Shown here: in pieces, positions 1-11,299 of the stretch
Layout: each line of letters starts with the position of its first letter
How positions within the stretch are numbered: the first letter of the stretch is position 1
Assembly (NCBI GenBank): GCA_030220185.1
Contig: JASPKZ010007796.1
Coordinates: 806,001-870,000, forward strand
Length of the DNA stretch: 64,000 nt
Reading direction: 5' to 3'
Origin: Diploptera punctata
Lineage: Eukaryota; Arthropoda; Insecta; Blattodea; Blaberidae
Translations under genes and position numbers: made by a program
The notes under the pieces: generated by a model
What the model saw: only the letters and a program-made list of their open reading frames with translations
Told to the model about the DNA's origin: nothing
The model's database searches: none

Positions 1-172
1 TACGTGGATTCAGGGAATCAATGAAACTAAGAGGGAATGGGAAATAGAAGAAGATATATGGATGAACAGACAGGAATGGAAAAATGTGTTGAAACAAATG
101 TGTATTTAACTGTGAACATGGGTACCGGAAAAATGTATATTCATTGTAAAAGTCGGAATAAAAAAAAAATTA
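1..172 (+). mobile_element. LINE 3' end (ORF2 C-terminus and tail)
   Basis: An open frame entering from outside the window gives ...WIQGINETKREWEIEEDIW and MNRQEWKNVLKQMCI before a stop at 108. It is followed by a short UTR and an A-rich tail near 160-172. This is the usual C-terminus of insect RTE-like non-LTR elements. Confidence 0.55.
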
Positions 173-1090
173 ACTGTAATAAGAACACCTGCTTAACTTC
201 ATATTCTTAAATTAAAGTAAACTAAGCCCTGATTGGATGTTAAAACAATTAACTTTTTGATTTAACAGATCAATTTAAACCTTATATTTAATGGACTATT
301 AACCAATATAATTTAAAAATAACATGATGTGATGCAATAATGTTCTTTTAAATTATAAAAAGAATTATACTAGTCATTCTGCATACAACTTTCAACAAAG
401 ATAGAAGCAATAAGAGATCTCCTGATAAAATGCAATATTTAATACAAAAATAATAATTGATTCAAAAAAAGAAAATAATTTATTTTTAATTGACGGTGAA
501 GAATAATACCACCTACATATACTTGATCTGTTGGGAAATTAAGAAGTGAATAAATTTACAATTATTTCTACAAGAAACAGTTTTCAGTGATTCTAAAGTG
601 TTTCCTATCCAGTGTACCAACTTCCGACCTTGAGAAGAGAATCCGGTTCTACCGAAAATTAAACCTAACCTGAACCAGTAGTTCTTTTTGGGACACCAAT
701 CCTTCAAAATGTTACTACAACATCGGGCATGAAGAGAATTACTGCTTCAAAATGTTACCATAACGTGGGACAGCAATTTACTTCTTCACACGATGTAATA
801 CAACAGACCAGAAGGAAAATATGGAAATTACAACTTTTACTTCTGTATAGCCTTTGCCAAGGAATGTGTCTTATCTCATGAAGGGCAAATTTTTATAAGT
901 TGCGATAATGCGAGCGCCTGATATTGCACAACTACGATAGAGAATAGACCTATAGGTAAAAACAAATAGACCTATATGGAAAACATACATTATAAGCCAA
1001 GTCTCCGTGTATGTATACCGCCCCATGAAAATTGCACAAAGAAAAACTTACCTTTTGATAGTCGGTTAAATTCAATGTCTAAATCTGTAC
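173..1090. other. AT-rich stretch without recognisable feature
   Basis: No exon signals, repeat borders or protein similarity were seen; the single frame at 513-707 has no recognisable content. Confidence 0.4.
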
Positions 1091-1452
1091 ATATTACATA
1101 TAATAATAATAATAATAAATAATACTAATAAATAATAATAATAACAATGGTTTATTTTACCATTGTAAGGTCTTCTCTTCCACTTCACCAGGATTAAATT
1201 ATACAGACTTTAACAATTACGAATTATCTACATCTTCATTAATAATACCCATTAGGCATAGGCTATACAATATACCGATGACAAGAACAAAAAAATATAA
1301 TAATAATAATATTAATAATAATAATATACCCAGAACATTCTACGTTATCCAAGAAAATATTTGATGAGCTTCTTTTCACTATTTTTGAGTCGGGCAGTTC
1401 TTGATATGAGGGAAGCGAATCCCAGAGTCGTATATACTTACATGTGTGCGTG

Positions 1453-1586
1453 TGTGGATGGAAAGCAACGGGAAGCTACCACACCTATAATTCCCTAGTA
1501 AAGCTGCAAAGCACAGCATGAAAATGCTATGATTGCAGTGAAAGACCTGCCTTCGGGCAGAATTACTATGGATGGATGAATGGATG
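1453..1586 (+). mobile_element. SINE-2, 5'-truncated 3' part
   Basis: Matches the 3' domain of the commonest SINE here: GGAAAGCAACGGGAAGCTAC, an internal GCATGAAAATGC hairpin, and the end CAGAATTACTATGGATGGAT. Confidence 0.75.
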
Positions 1587-1628
1587 TATATATATATATA
1601 TGAAAGGCGCATTTTCGTGCGCTATATA

Positions 1629-3280
1629 CCGAGTGTCTGATAAATCACTTCCTATTTTGATACAGCTATAATTTCTTTATTTATGAACCATTTTGTTAGA
1701 ACTATTTTTGTCAGATACAGCACTCCTTGAGGTTGTGTTTAACATCATTTTAAACCTCCAGATAAGCTCCAGCATTCTCTATGCATTTTTTTAAACGATC
1801 TGGTATGTTCGATATTGATGCCTGCAACATGTTGAGTGGAACGTTGGCTAACACATCAGTTATTACTGCTTCCAATTCATCCAGGTTCAGTGGTTTCCTC
1901 TTGTAAACCTCCTCCTTAGCCCACCCCCAGAGAAAGAAATCGTAAGGCGTTAATACACGGCTGCGAGCAGGCACCGCGTCTGCCAATCCAACGATCTGGG
2001 AAATTATCATGCAGCAAATCGCGGACATCATTTACAAAATGTGCAGGTGCTTCATTCTGTATGAAGTGAAGCTGTGGGCTGTTCCATTGCGAAATTACTG
2101 GCCATACACGATCTGGTAGCATTTCCAGGTATCTTTCGCCATTCATTGTGTTCCGCAGAAAGAAAGGACCAACAACTTGGGATGACGTGATACCACACCA
2201 TCCTTCGGACGCCCCTGTGCTTTTTCAACACATTTGTGTGGGTTTGCGGATGCCCAAATCCTCCCAAATGTGGAAAACTGCCTTATCAGTCCACAGAATG
2301 TACTCAAAAAGTTCAGGCCAATCTTCATTCCAACCCAAGAAAATTTCTGCAAACTCAATTCTTCTGTCAGTCATCGAGAAAAAATTGTTGTACGTAATGT
2401 GGCTTCCACGGCTTAAAAGTGAGATCTTTCTTAAGAATCATTGCAACAGCGTAACGTGAAAGACCACTTTCACGAGATTTTTGACGCAGTGATTTCTTAG
2501 GACTCCTCACGAACATTTCACGAACTCTGTCAACATTATGATGATCTTGAATAAGATTTTCGGGCTGTAGGCCGTGGTCGTGAGGCTTGTAGTTCCCCGA
2601 CGTTTCGCCAGAGACTGCGTCTGGCATCCTCAAGGGTTGTCTTGAGATTGGCAATTCTGTACACTGTCTGTCTTATTTGTACGTTCACCGCGATGTGTTC
2701 GTAAGTTATATCTGCCTTCTGATTGGTCAGGTAGGACAGATACTGGACAGAATTGCCAGTCTCAAGACAACCCTTGAGGATGCCAGACGCAGTCTCTGGC
2801 AAAACGTCGGGGAACTACAAGCCTCAAGACCACGGCCTACAGCACGAAAATCTTCTTCAAGATCATCATAGCAACTCCGGCCGTTGAAAGTCTACGTGAA
2901 TACATCAATCAACATTCTCTACTGTCCTCGACGTTGATGGTCTTCCTGATTGTCTTGCATCTGCGTCACTCCCAGTTGTTAGTAATTTGGAATGGCAATT
3001 TTTAATTCTTTTTGCATCCAGTGTTTTGCATGGATCCCTCGTTCAGTCCTCCACCACCTTTGTACTCGCACCACACATCCCCAGACCTCATAATGAGCTG
3101 CTGTTTTTGCCCGTTCTTCCACGCTCAATACTGGCGGACTTTTTCAACTGAAACAAAGAAATATGTTAAACACAACCTCAAGGAGTGCTGTTTCTAACAA
3201 AAGTAGTTCTAACAAAATTGGTTCATAAATAAAGAAATTATAGCTGTATCAAAATAGGGAGTGACTTATCAGACATTCTG
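1629..3280 (-). mobile_element. Tc1/mariner-type transposon, decayed, ~110-bp terminal repeats
   Basis: Inverted ends (CCGAGTGTCTGATAA... and, reversed, CAGAATGTCTGATAA...) agree over about 110 bp and are flanked by TA at 1627-1628 and 3281-3282. On the - strand between them are transposase pieces in several frames: an HTH-like part (SPKKSLRQKSRESGLSRYAV, about 2440-2520), NEAPAHFVNDVRDLL, FPDRWIGRRG, and the C-terminal LTPYDFFLWGWAKEEVYKRK (1750-2031). These are the hallmarks of the DDE transposase of this superfamily. Frameshifts near 1985 and 2290 and an insertion at 2538-2908 make it dead. Confidence 0.85.
2538..2908. mobile_element. PLE-type fold-back inserted in the mariner, 8-bp duplication
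   Basis: Inverted arms of about 105 bp (left about 2555-2660, right about 2740-2850) read outward to ATGATGATCTTGAA on both ends. TCAACATT is duplicated at 2530-2537 and 2909-2916. Each arm carries a hammerhead-like core with TTGAGGA in place of CTGAGGA; the right arm also has GCAAAACGTC where GCGAAACGTC is expected. Both cores should be inactive. Confidence 0.75.
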
Positions 3281-3282
3281 TA

Positions 3283-3770
3283 TATATATATATATAGATG
3301 AACCAGACGACCCTACTGGGGAAGATTGGCTTAGGTTAATCTTGCTGGTGGGTAAGAGGCGAGGGGAACTAAGTATAGCTCACAACGAGGTAATGGCGTC
3401 TGTATCCACATTGGGCGGCCACATCTTCGTCAAGTCTTCAACGGTCAACAGGGCGACAAGGAACAGCTCAGCTAAACTTGTAGGGCATGAAGAGCGGAAG
3501 AAGCAGCCCTCTCTTGGGGGGGGGGTGGATACCCAGAGGAGCATGTTTGGAGGCTCAGAGGAAGCAGCCCTTCCACCATCCTTGTCCTGCGAAGCGCTCG
3601 TAACGCTTCCAGGAGACATTCATCTTACTGAGAAGCTTCATGGAAATTATCAAGCAAGAGGAAGACGTGATGTTGGAAGACCTAGAAGACGTTGGGCTGT
3701 TGCATTATGAAGTCGGAACGGGCAAATGCCTAATCCCTAGAGTGATGATGATGATGATGATGATATATAG
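3283..3770 (+). mobile_element. LINE (RTE-like) 3' end with GAT-repeat tail
   Basis: The last 22 codons of the frame 3261-3710 read NYQARGRRDVGRPRRRWAVA, near-identical to the longer LINE at 54976. Both are followed by TGAAGTCGGAACGGGCAA and a (GAT)n tail. The preceding 350 bp does not match that LINE and is of unknown origin. Confidence 0.6.
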
Positions 3771-4255
3771 AGTATAGAGATTAGTAAAAAAATATATATA
3801 GGACAATAATCTATTGATATGGCGGGAGGTTCAATTTTGCATTCCCAATGGTTCATATCCTCAACTACTTAATATAAGAGCGTCCATACATTCGATTTCC
3901 ACTCTAAAGTCCATGTGAATATTATCTTCCTATATGTGTCTAGATTTTCCTAAAGGTCTTTTACCCTATACATTTTAATGAAAATAATCTGGTTAATTCA
4001 ATCACTAAGATTTAATACATATGACAATATAAATTATATAATCAATGACAAAGAGAAAAAATCTTTCTGATCTGGAAATCTAATCCTGAACTTTCAGGTT
4101 TACGCGCTGATGCTCTACTATTGTGACATTCTTCCCATCCAAGCACAAACTTCTCTCTCTACCTATCTCGTGATCCTGCTACCCAATGTAATGAACTATC
4201 ATTCATAATAGAAAATTGAGTGACTTCTACATAAAGAAAACATATGTCATTCCAC

Positions 4256-4257
<2 letters not shown>
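3771..4257. other. No recognisable feature
   Basis: AT-rich sequence ahead of an (AT)n run; nothing with exon or repeat character was seen. Confidence 0.35.

Positions 4258-4302
<45 letters not shown>
4258..4302. repeat. (AT)n microsatellite
   Basis: Uninterrupted AT dinucleotides that abut SINE-4; a second AT run at 4703-4732 lies on its other side, so the SINE probably inserted into an AT tract. Confidence 0.9.
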
Positions 4303-4305
<3 letters not shown>

Positions 4306-4699
4306 ATTGTAAGCCTATGTTTTCTCTTTACAGAGATTTAGGCGCTCTCCCCCTACAGGGAAGAATTTGAACCATACTAATTTAGTTACACTTGTTTTCG
4401 TATAGATGTCATTCTGAGTGGTACGTGGTCAGCGTTCCGCCTCATACTGACATCTAGGAAACCAAGGTAGTACTAGGACGGGAAAATTCGGTAAATTTTA
4501 CTTAGAGGCCTTTTCATTCAGGCTTAAGGATTTTTTACGAGCCTGAAAATTTCAGACTCGGGACCCACGGCTTAAAGCCCCTCCCGGAGGACTTACTCCT
4601 TGGATTTTTCCGTCCTAAAAAATCCATCGACCCCGGCCGTGTTTGAACCCGCGACCCTCGGGACCAGAGGCAAGGAGCATAACCACTAGTCCACCGCGG

Positions 4700-4701
<2 letters not shown>
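4303..4701 (-). mobile_element. SINE-4 (tRNA-derived), full length
   Basis: On the - strand it starts GGTGGACTAGTGGTTATGCT (A-box-like), then GGGTTCAAACACGG (B-box-like), followed by a 300-bp body with a CTCCGGGAGGG block and an end in AATACAAT. Sister copies lie at 7276-7662 and 51391-51752. Confidence 0.8.
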
Positions 4702-4733
<32 letters not shown>

Positions 4734-4739
4734 TAGAGG

Positions 4740-5540
4740 AAAGAAAACCTTGAACAAAAATTACCCGTCCCTCCAGGTTGGGGGTTGATGCATTGGGCCA
4801 GCTCCTCGTTCATCATAAAAAGAAAAAAATGCTAAAAAAACCAAACCTCATGCTTCGGAAAATTCACCCTAGGACGATTAAAGCTAAGAAAAAGGACTTT
4901 GAAAATTGGCATATGGAAGATCAATGGATGGACAGAGAGAAATGGCATTTGGTTTTCCGGAAGACGGCGGCAGCTGCCATGATACCTGATGATGATGAAA
5001 CTTTTATTATATACAACTTTCCTCATTAGAGGATTGTCTCAAGTACAAAGTGATACAGACAATTAATTTTTGGAATTGATGAAATACATTTTGTAAATAC
5101 ATTTAAAAAATTCAAATTTTAGGCCTAATTGAAGTATATATACTATAAAGTAGAAATTTTGTGAACAGTTCAGTGAATAAATATTTAATAGCTGAGTAAT
5201 ATAAACAGCCAAATGACGTCGGGATTGTCACCAATCAGATTAAGAATCCCGAAAACTGTGGATTCGAAATAATATCGGATGTTTACGACTATTTTTGCAT
5301 GTCATCGTTTTCACTATCTCCTAGAGGTGTTAAGGTCTCTTATGCTCACATATCTTTTCCAAATTAAAAGCTATATTCTTATCGAGTTTGGTTGAAATTT
5401 TGAAAACATGTATTACAATCATGTATCTGCATATATTTTTAACGCCTGGAGCAATTATTACAACATTTGAACACATATTAATTGCAACCTGGAAAATATG
5501 TTGTAAAGGGTAAGAGATCCCTAGCACTCAGTCACCGATA
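4740..5540. other. Possible decayed LINE C-terminus, otherwise nothing seen
   Basis: The + frame at 4778-5029 contains WMDREKWHLVFRKTAAAA, which loosely resembles the RxxWRxLxR end of RTE-type ORFs. No tail or duplication supports it. Confidence 0.25.
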
Positions 5541-5544
5541 TATA

Positions 5545-5982
5545 TCTTAATATATAAAAAAATTCGTGTCACGTTGTTTGTCCGCGATGTAATCCTAAAC
5601 TACTGAACCGATTTCAATAAAATTTTGCACACTGTGTGCAGTTTGATCCAACTTGAGACTTAGGGTAGTTTATAACTAAATTTATAGTCGCATTATTTTT
5701 TAATGTAAATTATTTATTGTTTAACAACGAGTTATAATTATCTGTGAGTTCCATACGATTTTAACAGATGGCGGTGTAAGGTAATTTGGTAAGGTAATTG
5801 GTTTATTATTTAACAAAGAGAGATCCAGATGGCTGTGCTTTTTGTTGTAACCGCGAATTTCAATTGAATTACAAATATTGATTATTTCATAATTTAAGTG
5901 TGTTCAGTGTTTATTTTATTTTCGAAATTATTAATTTCGTGTGTAAGTATTAGTTTTAAGTAATCTGGCTGAAATAAAACAT
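5545..5982 (+). mobile_element. Helitron 5' end fragment
   Basis: Starts A|TCTTAATATATAAA and carries the palindrome GCACACTGTGTGC. It aligns over about 430 bp, in opposite orientation, with the Helitron at 7162-8544 and then stops abruptly in a LINE fragment. Confidence 0.7.
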
Positions 5983-6200
5983 ATGCAAGAATTATAAATA
6001 CGTTGAAGTCTTTGGATAAGAACAGTATTTAGGCCAGTAAAAAGAGCATCACAATAATCAAGATGGGGCATTACAAGTGTTTTTACTAACGTTTTCCTTA
6101 GAGCAAACGGTAAACAATTTCTTATACTAATTAATAAGTCTATTATTGAGAAGACTGCTTTGGAGTCACCGAGAAGCACTAATTTGGAAAACATGGCTTT
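5983..6200 (-). mobile_element. LINE reverse-transcriptase C-terminal fragment (CR1/Jockey-like)
   Basis: The - frame reads RNCLPFALRKTLVKTLVMPH followed by LDYCDALFTGLN, a common CR1/Jockey-type block downstream of the RT catalytic core. Confidence 0.6.
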
Positions 6201-6237
6201 TAATGTTAATAGGTTTTGGAGACATATATTTATAGAA

Positions 6238-6725
6238 TTCTTCTCTTCTTCTTCTTCACGGTTTAGGCTTATTTACTAGCCTGTTCCGGTTCCAAATTGC
6301 TGCTCTTTCCATCTTTTCCTTGGTCTTCCCAAACTTCTGCTTCCTCGTGGTGAATAGTTGTATGCTGCTTTTGGTATTCTACTCTCAGTCATCCTTGCCA
6401 AGTGTTCTTTCCAATTTGTTCTGTATTTCTCTATTGTTGTGTTTAATTCCTTTACTTTTAGTTGTTGTCTTATTTCTGTTATGTTTTTTGTCTGTTCTTT
6501 GATATCCTGCTATTGGTCTGAGGAATCTCATTTCAGCAGCTTGTATCCTGGCAGATTGTTGTGTTGTCACTGTCCATGTTTTTCGGATCCATAAGTAATA
6601 ATAGGCACTGCCATTGTCTTGTATAATTTCATTATAGAGTCTAGGAAGTTATATCTTACCACTTGTTCTATTGGTTTATTTATAGAATGAATATCTTACC
6701 ACTTGTTCTATTGGTTTATTTATAG
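6238..6725 (-). mobile_element. LINE (RTE-like) 3' fragment
   Basis: The - strand gives QAAEMRFLRPIAGYQRTD, KYRTNWKEHLARM and GRPRKRW in broken frames, the conserved C-terminal block of insect RTE-like ORFs. It ends in a GAAGAAGAA-rich tail near 6240. A 38-bp tandem duplication is present at about 6655-6725. Confidence 0.6.
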
Positions 6726-7022
6726 CATGAATTTCAAATATAAATGCTTTCATGCTTCAAATACTCGCATAAATTTAAAATTACTATCAGACTTTTCAAA
6801 CTTTAATAAACAAGCATTTGTGAGATGGTAGAAGAAGGGGAAGGGAAACAACTGAAAATGGAGAAACCGATTGATATATAAACATGTGACATTTAAAAGT
6901 GACATGTTATCTATAAGGAAGCCATGGGGAATTTATTTTCTGGAAGGTGACCCATTGATAATATTAAATTGAACAGTAGATATGCATAAGGAAATACCCA
7001 AAGTAACCTTGACTATATTCCC

Positions 7023-7030
7023 TATAAATA
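7023..7030 (+). promoter_or_regulatory. TATA box of the cysteine-rich peptide gene
   Basis: TATAAATA lies about 30 bp before a plausible start near 7053 and about 65 bp before a strong 5' splice site at 7095. Sequence just upstream holds a Rel/Dorsal-like site (GGAAATACCC, 6990-6999; reverse GGGTATTTCC) and a GATA-type TTATCT at 6907-6912. The link to the coding exon 6 kb downstream is inferred from the orphan 3' splice site that directly precedes the coding ATG. Confidence 0.55.
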
Positions 7031-7052
7031 GTTCTGCAAATGTAAGAATTGT

Positions 7053-7094
7053 CGTTGCATATTCTGAGGCAGTAACACAAGCAACCATCTAAAG
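7053..7094 (+). other. Putative non-coding first exon (5' UTR) of the cysteine-rich peptide gene
   Basis: About 40 nt downstream of a TATA box and ending AAAG|GTAAGT, close to an ideal 5' splice site. It contains no ATG. The next suitable acceptor on this strand is TTCTTATTTTTCAG|ATG at 13214, so intron 1 would span 7095-13214. The exact transcription start is a guess from TATA spacing. Confidence 0.5.
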
Positions 7095-7161
7095 GTAAGT
7101 ATTTACTTTCATTATTATTTTACATGTCATGTCATGTTAGACTACATTATTTTATCTACTA

Positions 7162-8544
7162 CTAGAAGTCCCGGCCACGCGTTGCTGTGGCTAAGGTGTA
7201 CGTTAAAAATTTAAATTAAGTTGCTGTCTTTCAGCCAGATTACTTAAAACTAATACTTACACACGAAATTAATTGTATTGTATTGTAAGCCTATGTTTTC
7301 CCTTTACAGAGAATTAGGCGCTCTCCCCCTACAGGGAAGAATTTGAACCATACTAATTTAGTTACACTTGTTTTCGTACAAATGTCATTTTTGAGTGGTA
7401 CGTGGTCAGCGTTCCGCCTCATACTGACATCTAGGAAACCAAGGTAGTACTAGGACGGGAAAATTAGGTAAATTTTACTTAGAGGCCTTTTCATTCAGGC
7501 TTAAGGATCTTTTACGAACCTGAAAATCTTCAGACTCGGGACCCACGGCTTAAAGTCCCTCCCGGAGGACTTGCTCCTTGGATTTTTCCGTCCTAAAAAA
7601 TCGTTCGAACCCGCAGCCCTCGGGACCAGAGGCAAGGAGCATAACCACTAGTCCACCGCGACGAAATTAATAATATTGAAAATAAAATTAACACTGAACA
7701 CACTTAAATTATGAAATAATCAATATTTGTAATTCAATTGAAATTCGCGGTTGCAACAAAAAGCACAGCCATCTGCATCTCTCTTTGTTAAATAATAAAC
7801 CAATTACCTTACCAAATTATAGCTCGGGACCCAGCTCCGTGTGTCTGAAAGGAATTTGCTGACTTAGCTGTTAGTACTATGCGAAGCAGAGAAGCGTACC
7901 TCCTCCATTCCCCACACTTCCCCCCGCAAACACACAGAGCTTGGACCCGAGCTGTACCTTACACCGCCATCTGTTAGAATCGTATGGGACTCACAGATAA
8001 TTATAACTCTTTGTTAACTAATAAACAAATAATTTGCAATAAAAAAATAATGCGACTATAAATTTAGTTATAAACTACCCTATGTCTTAAGTTGGATCAA
8101 ACTGCACACAGTGTGCAAAATTTTATTAAAATCAGTTCAGTAGTTTAGGATTCAATCGCGGACAATCAACGTGACACAATAATTTTATATATTAAGAAAC
8201 AAATAATTTGCAATAAAAAATAATGTGACTATAAATTTAGTTATAAACTACTCTATGTCTCAAGTTGGATCAAACTGCACACAGTGTGCAAAATGTTATT
8301 AAAATCGGTTCAGTAGTTTAGGATTCCATCGCGGACAAACAACGTGACACGAAAATTCTATATATTAAGAAACAAATAATTTGCAATAAAAAAATAATGC
8401 GACTATAAATTTAGTTATAAACTACCCTATGTCTCAAGTTGGATCAAACAGCACACAGTGTGCAAAATTTTATTAAAATCGGTTCAGTAGTTTAGGATTC
8501 CATCGCGGACAAACCATGTGACATGAAATTTTTATATATTAAGA
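7162..8544 (-). mobile_element. Non-autonomous Helitron with three 5' termini
   Basis: On the - strand it starts A|TCTTAATATATAAA at 8544 and ends with a hairpin (GCCAC...GTGGC) and CTAG|T at 7162-7165, the Helitron rule of insertion between A and T. The 5' terminal segment of about 175 bp is present three times in tandem (about 8020-8195, 8196-8369, 8370-8544). SINE-4 interrupts it at 7276-7662. It lies in intron 1 of the cysteine-rich peptide gene and has no coding capacity. Confidence 0.8.
7276..7662 (-). mobile_element. SINE-4 nested in the Helitron
   Basis: Same body as the copy at 4303. Flanked by an 11-bp duplication ACGAAATTAAT (about 7265-7275 and 7662-7672), proof of retroposition into the Helitron. 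Confidence 0.85.
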
Positions 8545-8960
8545 TTATAACAGCGATACTAGTTCGTAGTTACCAGGCAACAAAACCTATACTTTATATT
8601 CTTTCTAACAAAGTACAATATCAAAACATAAAATACAAGCTCAACAAAAGTAAAACTCACCAGTCCATGAATTTTGTGTAGCTACATAAATAAACTTGCC
8701 TTGACTTTTCTGGAAGTATATTAATAGTTGTATCTTGGACGGCTTTTAAAATTTTCCCTGATGAACCGTGAAAATCACCTTCTCCGTTCATTTTTACTTT
8801 AAATTCACAATGAAACTAGCACCCAAAATTGCAGAATATAACTACAATGTTTGTTGATTTGTTGTGTTTTTTTTTACAAAGCCCACATTACTCTTTCTCT
8901 AAAAATAATTGTTTCCACAATAAATAAATTTTATTAAATGTACTAAATACACAACATATA
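8545..8960. other. Intron sequence, nothing recognised
   Basis: AT-rich; no exon, repeat border or RNA motif could be supported. Confidence 0.35.
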
Positions 8961-8969
8961 CCGGTACTA

Positions 8970-9465
8970 GGGGTCCCCATCTAGGGGATATGTGGATGGC
9001 GACCACAAGATGCCCAAGCTGAGCAAAACATTTCTTCCACTTACTTGTGTTTTCTCCTTACTTTTATCTTTAACCGATCTGGTATTTCTTCCTTTCTTCC
9101 ACTTACTTATACCAGACTCTTTTAACGTTACTATCTAAACCTCTCTTGGTTAACTCTTGTTTTTTCGACCCCGACGCTATTAGGGTATCTGAGGGCTAGG
9201 GAGTATTTCCTTTCTTCCATTTTTTCTTTCCTTTATTTTCTTTTCTTCTCCAGAAAAGCCTGACCAGAGGCTATAAGATGGCAGCCCCATCACTGTTCTT
9301 GTCTTCCTTTGGCCAGCAACCAATCAAAGGGACTATTATTATGCTTTCAAGTCTTTATACAAGAATTTCCTGGAAGGATCAAAATGCTGGAGGGAAAATT
9401 TTCTATAGGATTGTAACAGGCCTTGGCCTAATACTTGGAAGGAAGAAGAAGAAGAAATATTAATA
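8970..9465 (+). mobile_element. Short retroelement with a 5' head shared with 30180-30627
   Basis: Begins GGGGTCCCCATCTAGGGGAT and continues with a pyrimidine-rich 250 bp also found (reverse strand) at 30400-30627. The second half differs and ends in a GAAGAAGAAG tail. It looks like a SINE or an internally deleted LINE. Confidence 0.5.
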
Positions 9466-9595
9466 ACAATTAAAGATCTTCATAATTTGTTAACATGTCT
9501 GAAGAAGGTACAGTGTACCGAAACAGCCTGTAACTGAATTAGATCTTAATAAATATGAAAATCAAATAAAACTGTAAGTTTTATTTTTATTTAAT
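9466..9595 (+). mobile_element. PLE tail (family with the CTGAAGAAGGTACAG core)
   Basis: Matches 30116-30172 plus 30628-30719: CATAATTTGTTAACATGT, a hammerhead core, then AAATATGAAAATCAAATAAA. Confidence 0.6.
9499..9532 (+). ncRNA. Hammerhead ribozyme core in PLE tail
   Basis: CTGAAGA, stem II GGTAC-AGT-GTACC, GAAA, stem III ACAG/CTGT with a one-base loop, cleavage base A after U. The flanking GT and AC pair as the start of stem I. All essential core bases are present. Confidence 0.65.
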
Positions 9596-9850
9596 TAATA
9601 AATATCTTCTTAATAAAGAAGCCACCATTTGCAAGATAGAAGCAAAGACTTCATAGCATTTGGTACACGGGAATTAACAGTGTATATAAAAAAAAAAATT
9701 GCTTTTAGATTGGAGTTTCTCAGATAGCTCACTTGGTAGAGCATTCGCCTAGAGTGCAAAAGGTCCTGGGTTCAAACCCCAGTCTGAGAGTATAATTTTT
9801 CTCTACAAATGTAATATACCAAATACTCTGAACATAGATAAAATATTGTA
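9596..9850 (+). repeat. tRNA-bearing repeat, copy 1
   Basis: A dispersed family whose middle is tRNA-like. The A box ATAGCTCACTTGG and B box GGTTCAAACCC are at 9727-9790. The unit is preceded by GCAAGATAGAAGCAA and followed by GTATAATTTTTCTCT, both shared with the copies at 17020 and 18890. Confidence 0.65.
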
Positions 9851-9891
9851 GACAACATGTTATAAACTTAGGTTTAGTAACTAACTAACTG

Positions 9892-10012
9892 ACTGGCACT
9901 ATCGAACCTGCAGGTACATGGCCACATGGACGTAAACTCTCCATACATCCCTATCCTGAGTTAATGTTTTCCAATCATTCCTAGGTATACCCCGACGATA
10001 TTCAGATTATCC
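9892..10012 (-). mobile_element. LINE-D 3' fragment
   Basis: On the - strand it contains GGATGTATGGAGAGTTTACG and GATAGTGCCAGTCAGTTAGTTAG, the end of a LINE family with a (GTTA)n tail that has six further copies here. Confidence 0.65.
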
Positions 10013-10014
10013 AG

Positions 10015-10430
10015 ACGCCTATACAGCATGAAATGTAGTTTCATCTATTGGTTCAATAATCTCATTTATTGGGTATAATTTACTTTCCTCAAATTAAGTT
10101 TAGTAGCTAGTTGTCTAAATAACTATTTTAACTTCCTTTGAAATCATAATATAAGAAGGAAGTCCCTGTTATGGCCATGTTCTTGATATGGTCACCCCCT
10201 ATTATGAATTAATTATCCAAAAAGTCTGCTATATGGCATAAGCATCCAGTGATGGTGCATCCTGGTGTGTCAATGAATCATTTTCAATCCAGTATTGTTG
10301 AGCATAATGGAAAGAATTGGTTCTTTTGTTGTTTTGTGAGACCTTCTTCTTGTTTTTTTCTCTGTTAAATATCCTTTGATTTCATAGTTAAACATGGGAA
10401 ATAACATTATGAGGTTCTTAATTTGTAAAT
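10015..10430. other. Intron sequence, nothing recognised
   Basis: No supported feature. Confidence 0.35.
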
Positions 10431-10606
10431 GAATGAGTCATTTTTTAACATCTTACCTCATATTTTATGTTTCTTCAAACACGGGAACTAGTTATAATGT
10501 CGGTTGAAAATGAGAGAGATCCTTCTCTTGAAAACTAGTTCCCGTGTTTGAAGAAACATAAAATATGAGGTAAGATGTTAAAAAATGACTCATTAATTTA
10601 CGAATC
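10400..10606. repeat. PLE-type fold-back
   Basis: Arms run from about 10430 and 10520 outward: AAGAAACATAAAATATGAGG and its complement, then TAAGATGTTAAAAAATGACT. The CATTATGAGG border recurs in most fold-backs of this window. No hammerhead core is visible in this one. Confidence 0.7.
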
Positions 10607-10609
10607 CTT

Positions 10610-11290
10610 TGATTTATATTTGTTTCAAAAAGTTTTTCATGAAACCCATTGTTTTTAATACTCTCTATATTGATGTTAATGTGAATGGCATGTCTTTAAG
10701 GAGTCGTTCACAATCAAACAATTTTCATGATAGCTAACCTGATCCTGATATGGCTGCACCATGCTGCTGACAAAGACATTTTTATTTGTCCCAATTTTAA
10801 AGAGTAATTTTGTTAACAGTGTAATTTTTGTTTTGTTAGTACTCTTCTCTTGAATGATTTCACACTTCTGTTTTTTTTAATGTAAGTATCAATTCTGTAA
10901 ACAATTTAATTTTTAATGGAAAATCTGTTTTAATTTAAAAAAATATTTAGTATCAGATTTATTTATTTTATGTCAAAATTATTTAATTTTAACAAATCTG
11001 CACTATGGAACTGAGAAAATAAAATCATGATTTGTAGAATATGGAACAAGGGTGGCCATGTCATGTACATAGGTTTTCAATATGACCACTACATAGACTT
11101 TTGGAAAATTTTTTTACCAATAAAACTAATTTATGGGGAATGAAAATTATATTATGGAAGTCAGACTGGGAATGATTAAAAACAAAACTTGTTATTTTTT
11201 CAAAATGACAGAGAGAATTATTCTTACACCTTAGCATAACCATATCAAGGACACCTACCTTAGTCTCCCAGGCTATCTGGAGTCAAAGCA
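10610..11290. other. Intron sequence, nothing recognised
   Basis: AT-rich; the - frame at 11061-11243 has no recognisable content. Confidence 0.35.
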
Positions 11291-11299
11291 GTATAGTAA

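Noticed and set aside
1916..2654. Separate genes from the frames around 1.9-2.65 kb
   Set aside because: All are pieces of one broken transposase bounded by inverted repeats and TA.
4778..5029. Independent small gene
   Set aside because: Lys/Met-rich frame with only a faint likeness to LINE C-termini; no splice or polyadenylation support.
10400..10606. Hammerhead core in this fold-back
   Set aside because: The centre contains TTGAAAA pieces, but no CTGANGA with a pairing stem II was found.
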